Below, piece after piece: positions 56,515 through 64,000 of a stretch of 64,000 bases of DNA. Below the pieces are notes generated by a model, which had not been told where the DNA came from, did not search any database, and worked only from the letters and a program-made list of their open reading frames with translations. Numbering within the stretch: position 1 is the first letter of the stretch; every line of letters begins with the position of its first letter. The stretch comes from Gamarada debralockiae (Eukaryota > Ascomycota > Leotiomycetes > Helotiales > Hyphodiscaceae). The translations under genes were made by a program, and so were the position numbers. Where the stretch lies: contig NXFV01000341.1 in assembly GCA_002803225.1 (NCBI GenBank), positions 27,744-91,743 of the forward strand, given 5' to 3'.

Positions 56515-59500
56515 TTAATATCCCCAAAACAGTAAGTGTTTCAATACATACGCCCATTTTGACTTCTTGATCTGCAAATCCTGCTCCCCAACGTCATGTT
56601 TCTGTACAACCTTCAAGAATATCTCATCGAAAGTCGACGGGGCTACGGAATGGAATTCTAGCCCTATCTCCTCTTTGTTTTCTTCTAGGAGGATAAATAG
56701 TGAACCGACTGATATCCCTTCCTCAGTCTGGGACAGGTTTGGTTCACCAGCGTTCGTCTCACTAGAGTCAGGTTGCAGGGTCGAGGAAGGGATGTTGAAC
56801 CTATTTGTTTCTTATCAGTTCCGAAATTCCAGACTTAAAAGTTTGGGAACTATGGGGTTGGTAGAAAGGACCATACCGCATCTGGCCATGATAAGGCTCA
56901 CGCTCCAAAACCGCACCTGGAAGCCGCTCCCCAATCCAGTCTTTAACCCTCTTCACTTCTGCATCCGTAGATTGAGGCGCTGATTTCAGTACAAGGTGGA
57001 TATGGAAACCGGAACCGTGTTTCTGGCGCAAGTGTTGTGTGCTTCCGACATCGAGCAAGTGTTTGGCTAGGACGCCGACACGGTCTGCAAGCGCGTCTGC
57101 TTCTTCCATGGAGTGTGTCTTCAGATCATACATTAGCTTTGCCATCATAGCCAATCTGAAATATAGAGGAACCCACAGTGAGGAGGATAGAGCGATGAGG
57201 CACGAAATGCGAAAGTGTCTTCCACATGTTTCTCTTAGCCAAGGGATCCATTCCCGAGGACGGTTCGTCTAACAACAGAACTTCTGGGTTTCCTTTCAAA
57301 ATAATCAGCAATCAATCCTATATCGAGAAAGGAGTTTCGTACCAATCAGAGCGATCGCAATGCTGAGCTTCCTCTTATTTCCTCCAGAGAGCTTGCTCCC
57401 CATTCTGCCCGCAAAAGGCGCCAGGCCAACAGCCTTCACAAGAGCCTGCACATTCCGTTCAACATCATTGACTCCTCTAACTCCAGCATAAAAACTCAGG
57501 TGTTCGACAACGGTCATTTGATCCATTGCATCGAATTGAGGACACACGCCGAGATGGGATCGTGCAGAATCTCTGTCTTTGGTGACGGAGATGTTTTGGA
57601 TATATATCTCACCAGGCCCACGATTCGGCTTGATCTCGCCTCGGAGCATAGAGATTATCGTCGACTTGCCAGCTAGAATACGATTAGTAAAGAGTTTGAT
57701 GAAGAGAAAAGGGGTATGGGCGTACCTCCATTGGGGCCTACTAACGCAAATACCTCGCCTGGCTTGACGCCTAACGTCAGATTGTCAACTGCAGTGATTT
57801 TCCCATAGGTCCTGGTGCTGAAAGATTTGCTGATATGCAGAATCCGGAGACCATCGTCTTCGGAAGTACTGACGCGGTATACCTCTTCTGACACTTCCGG
57901 CTCATTGGTCCTGGTGTCTTCGGGATTGGCATGGGTTTTGGATTTGCGATGTATTTTCAACGAAAAGCCGTGATCAAACCAAATGAGGATTCCGAATAAA
58001 AAAAAGGATTGCCCCATAAGGTAAACGATTGGTCCGCCATACAGCGTTATAGAACCTGGACTAGGGGACTTTACTGGAGGAAAGCCAGTGCAAACTGTCG
58101 AAAAGAGATTCAAGGCAACAATGACTGCCCGGAGCAGTTGTCCGACTGGTGTGATCAGGCCCAGTGTGTAAGTAACTATGAGGATATTTGACACCACTTT
58201 CTCTGGGGGCGACTGTGAATTGATGTTCATATAGGCGGTCATGTACATCAAGAGCATGAACCTAAATGTGGCCAATGAGCAGCTTTAAAAACTTGGAAGG
58301 CAGGATCACTTACGCTTGTCCACCAGCTGAGAGGGCAAATGCCGCGAGTTGGGATCGGGCAAAGAGTGATATGACGTATGATAGGAGAATTGAAGCAATG
58401 CCGTACAGGCAAAGACAAACGAAAAGTTCCGCTAGGTAATACCATGCGTCGGGAACGTAGGTTCCAAAGACGATGGTGCACAGAACGCTCATAAAAATGA
58501 CAATAGTGCCATCGAATACTAAGTACGCCAGCCTGAAATAATTAGCGGTGGCTCGGGGGAAATAGTTCAGCTTTGAAACGTTCACTTACCACAAAGGGAG
58601 ACTCCGAACTCCATTCGAATACTGTAATGCCCGCACGCCTCTAAGACGCTCGATGGTTGGATACAAAGCAAAGAAAGCAGGATAAGCAGCCATGACAAGA
58701 CCGAAATAAAATACGAATTGAAGGGAATCGCCGGTGTTAGCTGGCCAGGGGTAGTCAAACACAGCTATTGGAATCATTATCTAATATCAGCCAGGTTGAA
58801 ATCTTGTAACTTACCGTATTGAGTAACAATCGATTGATTTGAGAGTAAGACATCCATTGCATTCTGGATGAAGATAGCCGAATATAGTCCAAGAATGCCG
58901 AGATCTGAGCGAAATTCGAATGTCGGTGTGGAGTTTTTACTCCCTAAGAACAGTCCACCTGGTACGATAGTCGAATAGTTACTCTTCGTAAAATTGGTGA
59001 ATTCGTCAAGAGTATTGACGCTATGGATAGCTTGAAGGAGAGAAGTTTCGTTCTTATTCGAAGAGACACCCGTTAGAGATGGCAAGAGAAGCTGTATTCT
59101 TTCTAGGGCAAAGGCACTTGGTGGCCCAACAACAAGTTGAGGCGTAAGGCTTTCCGACAAGCCTTCAATATCCGAGACGGATACTTGATCCATGAATGAG
59201 CACCCAGGATTGTGGAAGTTCTTCAGAATCATGGAGATGAGGCCTGCAGCGATGACCGGGATGACAACCACAGAAAGAAATGCCACCCACTGCCAACGTA
59301 GGACTTTGATCCGTTTTCGGAACAAGATGGAAGCTTGTCGCATAGCGCTAGTGCGACGGCCTGTTAATAGCATTGTATTATGACGTTTTTCGTTGACACT
59401 CATGATAGGGAAGATCTTTCCACCTGGGTGTGTTGGGGATGAGGCAGAACGTAAAAAATCGTCATCTCTTGGCAGCTCATCCAATCCCACCTTTTCATCG

Positions 59501-61837
59501 TCCACCGTGAGTTTCATGAAGACTTCCTCAATAGTTGGGCCTGCGATCTGGCATTTCTTGATGCTCTGCATTTGGAACTTCTTGATTTTCTCCAAGGCTA
59601 CTGTTGGATCTGCGGTGGCGAAAGTCTGCTCTGCTTGAAGCTTGCTCGAAAGTCCACCAAGTCCCGTCTCCAGCTTATTCTCGGCCCCGGGAGGAACAGA
59701 AAACCGATATCCATTTCCAAGCCGGGCCTTCAACTCCGAGGTCGAGCCTTCGGCTTTCAAGTGACCTTTTGAAATGATAGCCATATGGTCAGCGAGATAT
59801 TCCGCTTCGTCCAAGAAATGGGTCGTGAGAATGAAGGTCCGAGTTCCCCTTTCCGCAAGGATGATGTTCCATATGCGGCGACGAGAGAGCGGGTCTAGAC
59901 CTCCGGAGACTTCGTCAACGCAGCAGACACGACTCCCTCCGGTCAACATCATAATTAGCTGGAGTTTTCGTTTTTGTCCACCCGATAAGGTTCTCGCAGG
60001 AGACTTCCTTTTGTCTTGGAGGCCACATTGTGCAATCAAATTTTCGACGTCCGCCTTCACATTCGAAGTTGAAGTGTTTTTCAGCATGGAAAATATCGTG
60101 GCATGTTGCTCGACAGTGAGGCCATTCCAAAGGACGTTCTGTTGAGGACATAACCCAATGCCACCAGAGCCATCGATTGTGATAGAGCCGCCAGTAATAC
60201 TGCTCAGACCAGCGACCGCGTTCAAAATTGTAGTTTTTCCGGAGCCGTTTGGGCCTACCAGCACCAAGATCTGACCTTTGAGGGCAGCGAGGGATAAGTC
60301 ATCGACCGCAACTACCTTGTTGAGTTTCCGGCCAAAGAGAGACGCGATAAAGCGCAGAAAGAAATTCTTCTGGTAAATCTTCTTGAAACCGCTCAACAGA
60401 ACTGGATCTGTATTCTCGGCATCTACTGAGAAAACCTTTCTTCGAGATCTTCTAGACGCAGTGCCGTAGAGCCAGTGCTCGACATAACCTCCAATAATTG
60501 GGTATACGATGATTTGCACGATCAGAAGAATCCAGAATACAATACCCGGGAGTGTGCATGTCCATCCAGGCGCGTCGTGGATAATGTTCGCTGCCGAAGA
60601 TGCGTGTTCGAATCTGGAGATGCAGATGAAGCCGAAAACGAAAGTCATTGGAGTAAATAGCAGACTCAGTATAATGACAGTGGCGGAGTCCATATGTTTG
60701 GCTTTGATCTGCGCAGCAATACCTAGGGCTAGGGCGACCACTACGGTGGATATACCACTGAGCTGTGCTTTTCTGAAGAAGGGAGCTCCTAATATACTAC
60801 AAGAGATAAGGGCAAGGCCAGTCAGAATAAAGAAGATGACCACGATTCCTCCTGAAGTGTGGGGGAAGATGCCAACTTTGGCAATGACTCCCATGATAAT
60901 CCAGCTGGGACCATAGGCCATGGTGAATGCGAGATGATGTGCGACAAGTCGGGCTAGCTGAGGTTCCCAGCGACGAGAATTGGGCATCATGGATTCGACC
61001 AGATCGGATATTCCTCTCTCCCGTTCTTTGGCCATGAGGCCTACTAGCTGATACATCACACCAATAAAGGCGATGTACCAGACGATAGAAAGGTAATTGG
61101 TGTTTGCGCCTTGAATACTGGTCGTGATGCTGTCTGTCCATTCCTTTTGCGTCTTTGATGTAAATGCCGTGAAAGGTGAGCTTCATGAATTCTAAGAGAC
61201 GGAGAAACTACATACGATATTCATTAATTGATGGAAGTACTATCGCTTCCCCAGTACTATTCACTGTCGCAATGGCCACATCTACAGCGCGTTGAAGAGG
61301 GAGATGGTAGATTTCTGCATCATTCGTTGTCTTTCCAACATCGATTTTCACACCAAATGCTGCATCTGATCGAAGGGTGTAGTTCCACATGCCCCCTGGC
61401 CCTTCTTTCGGCGAGGAATTGAATACCACGGCCCCATAACACTTCGTGCTTCCTTGAAGGGTACTCTGGCAAGTCTGAACTAATTCGGCGTAACTTGTAA
61501 GGATTTTGACTATTTTGCCAGATGCTTCAACAGGTTGAGCAAGTAATTGAATGACACGGTCGATATCTCCACCGGAAGAGACACTGTTTACTAGAGCCAA
61601 GGTATTGCGGCCTCCGGTAGCGAGCTGCATTGCGTCTGGCAGTGAACGAACAGGAGTAGGTGAGCCGACGCCATAATTTTCTTTAGGCCAATATACTTTG
61701 AGGATGATGGACATGTAGACGGCGAAGATTATAGGGCCAAATAATGAGCGCCATAGCATACTTGTCGTCCTCTTTGGGTTGTAAAGGAGGAGAAGGTCTT
61801 TCCGTACCAGGGTAGCGATTTGCCTGAAAAGAAGCAT
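56515..61837 (-). CDS. ABCA-type full ABC transporter (lipid-type)
   Basis: Nine exons (61837-61216, 61175-58815, 58764-58590, 58532-58314, 58261-57726, 57672-57343, 57292-57177, 57118-56877, 56800-56515) give 1628 aa. Layout is TMD1-NBD1-TMD2-NBD2 with a large extracellular loop after the first helix. NBD1 has Walker A GPNGSGKTT (about 515-523), LSGGQKRKL (about 604) and VDEVSGGLDP. NBD2 has GPNGAGKST (split by an intron, about 1301), LSGGNKRKL and LLLDEPSSGMDP followed by THSMEEADAL. The EEVFM and DEIFLKV blocks are the usual post-NBD elements. ABCA proteins move lipids across membranes; substrate and organelle are unknown here. The junction of exons 1 and 2 is odd: the frame-correct join (EYPFT, as in relatives) needs an acceptor ending AC; see findings. 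Confidence 0.93.
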
Positions 61838-63168
61838 TGTAATTGGTGCATTAATTTACCGGTGAAGTTTGCAAAGACATCGAGCAAGATAATGAATAGA
61901 AAGCTTAAGAGTATATACACAGTTTGTTTATTATGGTTACACACTCTATGAAAATCATGCGATGGGTCACCCCACTGAAATTTGGTGGTTTGGGGTGATT
62001 CGCGAGGCAATTGTAGTGGCGGGGCCAGCACGCTGGTGGCTTTGAACTGCCTTTTCACGCCCAACTCATCAGCCTCCCACCAGAAGACTGGGGATTCTTC
62101 TCCTCAATACGAAACTGATAATGCTGGAAATTTTTAAAAGCAGTCTAGTTCAACTTCTTTCGCGTTTCGTAAAGTCAATCAACTAGGCATTCGCATTTGA
62201 AAATTATTTGCGCTAGAAATAACTCATAGTCACCCTATCTGACATCTTACAAAGGCTGGCGACTTGAAAACCGGACCATTTTCAAATAAGCGAAAATTTC
62301 GAGATTTACAGGCCGTAAGAATAATTCTTCTATAATTGCAAAATCAATTCAATTGATTCCAATTTTGCATAAAAGATGGATTACTTCTTTAATTGTATAT
62401 AGACTTAAAAGTAGCACGTTCTGATAAAAATTGAATTTAATATAAAGTCGCGCACAGGTAGAGATTTTGGTGCTCTCGGTCGTTTTGAAAAATGGGTCCG
62501 ATTTTCAAGCCACCAACCTTCGTAATGAGAAGATACTGAGACGCAGAACAGGTAAATGAATGCGAGAAATTTGATAGGTTCTGTAGGAACCTGTCGTATG
62601 CTCAGATTGCAGAACACTAAGCTTGGCAGCCTTGGCTTTTAAACGACGACAGAGTCTTTGTCTAGTAAATCGCACCACCACACCACTTGCTCTTGGGGAA
62701 AACAGCTCAAGTACTTAAGTACTCTTCCGCTACGGTGATATCTGTCACTGTGGCTATGTCGCTACGGCGATGTGGTAGACATCGACCACGTGCCAGAGGG
62801 GAAGCGGATTCGAAATTCGCGGACGAGCATTGCTCTCTGTGGTAATTCCATCGTCCGTCTTCCATCTTCAATCTTCACCCATTCTTAGTTAGAGTTCATT
62901 GCCTGCACTTGCAGTCTTTTGGAACTTCGCAAAGGCATACTTCTAAGAGTCTAAATGCTCATCTATAGGCGCCACGATTCAGAATGCTTACTAAGTCATA
63001 CAGCGAAGACTGAAGCTACAAGACTGGCGGGCTTATAAAAGACAATTGGCCAGTCATGACAGAAATAGTATAACCAGAAGGCTTGCGCATTACGGCCAGC
63101 TCTTAATGAATTGAAGAGGGTAGCGTGTACTTAGGACTAACGATGGGCGGCGGCACCTTGTATGAGCT
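61838..63168. other. Upstream region of the ABCA gene, no gene
   Basis: AT-rich 5' flank, about 1.3 kb. It should hold the promoter of the ABCA gene. Short frames lack domains. Confidence 0.4.
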
Positions 63169-63560
63169 GGGATTCTATTAAACAAATACTAAGAGAATCA
63201 GTACTAAATGTAATAGGAGCCTAGGTCTAGGCTTAGAAGACCTTGAAAGGTGGCCCTAAAGGAATGATCCTGAAGGAATAGCAATACGGCTATAAGACTG
63301 GACTGTAAACGGCCGTAAGACCGGAGGACGGGCCGTAAACTGTCCGTAAGCTTGACTACGAGCTAGATATATATACAAGCTCTATAAGCTATAAAGTTGG
63401 GGAAGTAAGCTTGAGTTTTATTACTCAAGAGCGTACAAGTACTACCGGACTTGTTTTCAACCACTACGAATACAACTGCTGTGTCTCTCTTCCCCCACTA
63501 CTACTTCTCTGATATACTGTGATCCCTCCTGTTGCCCTCTAGCTACCCATAGCTATTACA
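63169..63560. mobile_element. Possible solo LTR
   Basis: The segment begins TGGGATTCTATTAAAC and ends AGCTATTACA. It contains a TATATATA box near 63368, short GGCCGTAA repeats at 63307-63345 and a CT-rich stretch before the end, features common in fungal retrotransposon LTRs. No second copy, primer-binding site or target duplication was identified, so this is weak. Confidence 0.25.
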
Positions 63561-64000
63561 ATTAACTTAACTTTTAAGCTCTTTTCTTTTTCTTCTAAAT
63601 TTTTTTTCTTGGGGTTAATATTCTTATTATCTGGACTAGCTAGCTAGAGAATTGAGGTTGATTCTCTAGTACTTTAACTAGTATTATAATACTTAGAAAT
63701 TAGCTTTTAAACCTTTGAAAATCTTACTCTACTAATCAATAATATTATAACTTTACTATAAAGTCTCTTATATTACTAGCGTCATATTTGCTATTTCTTA
63801 TAAAAACTAAGATTTATTATATGTATAAAGAAAAAATATTTATTTATTATTATAATTCGAATTAAAATAATTAAAATAATCAACTTTAAATCTAATTTAA
63901 AATCTGTGATGGCGCTGGTGCGCGGCGGCATTGGGTCATCACCCTTATATAGTAGAATAGCGAATTGATCGTTGATCAATTCTTGTGCCTTTTTGGCCAG
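63561..64000. other. AT-rich right edge
   Basis: Mostly A/T with stops everywhere and no gene. A GC-richer patch near 63908-63945, read on the minus strand, gives KGDDPMPPRTSAIT, which resembles a transposon-derived peptide but is too short to assign. Confidence 0.35.

Noticed and set aside
1..64000. CRISPR arrays, operons, bacterial promoters, tRNA genes
   Set aside because: The window is eukaryotic; no regularly spaced spacer arrays and no credible tRNA A/B-box pair or cloverleaf was found by eye. GTTCGAATC-like hits lie inside genes.

Overview
The window is nuclear DNA of a filamentous ascomycete. Genes carry many short introns (about 45-90 nt) with GTAAGT-like donors, CTAAC/CTGAC-like branch sites and YAG acceptors. 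Gene content is typically fungal: UstYa-type oxidase, PDR and ABCA transporters, HET and P450 relics, ITC1, ALG8, eL43 and mL46. A leotiomycete-like fungus is my guess; nothing in the sequence proves it. Exon structures below were built by hand so that introns obey splice rules and reading frames join. Almost all predicted coding lengths divide evenly by three.

Left part (1-11.4 kb) is accessory. A UstYa/DUF3328-type oxidase gene and a second membrane protein with the same dual HxxHC motifs are divergently transcribed, and a prolyl 4-hydroxylase-like gene follows. After this comes a zone of decay: a transposase relic, a degenerate ~74-bp tandem repeat, a broken F-box-like gene, an inverted repeat with a nested MITE, and a broken HET-domain gene.

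Middle part (12-47.6 kb) is mostly housekeeping: mitoribosomal protein mL46, a RING+PHD protein, ribosomal protein eL43, a saccharopine-dehydrogenase-like oxidoreductase, a sulfotransferase-like protein, a P450 relic, a PDR-type ABC transporter, ITC1, ALG8, an ER-Golgi L-type lectin, small membrane proteins, a VOC/glyoxalase protein and a protein with two Myb-like repeats. ALG8 and the lectin both serve glycoprotein maturation in the ER.

Right part (48-64 kb) holds further decayed coding stretches, an intact MFS sugar transporter, a long AT-rich gap and a full-length ABCA-type transporter. One exon junction of the ABCA gene lacks a normal AG acceptor. The right end is AT-rich with LTR-like sequence.

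A recurring feature is that most premature stops in the broken genes fall where the family or the frame suggests Trp, Gln or Arg (TGG, CAA, CGA). These are C:G to T:A changes, as expected from repeat-induced point mutation or similar decay. The best candidate for an undescribed system is the left-edge HxxHC pair with its 2-oxoglutarate oxygenase. No peptide precursor or core synthase is visible in the window, so any partner would lie beyond base 1.
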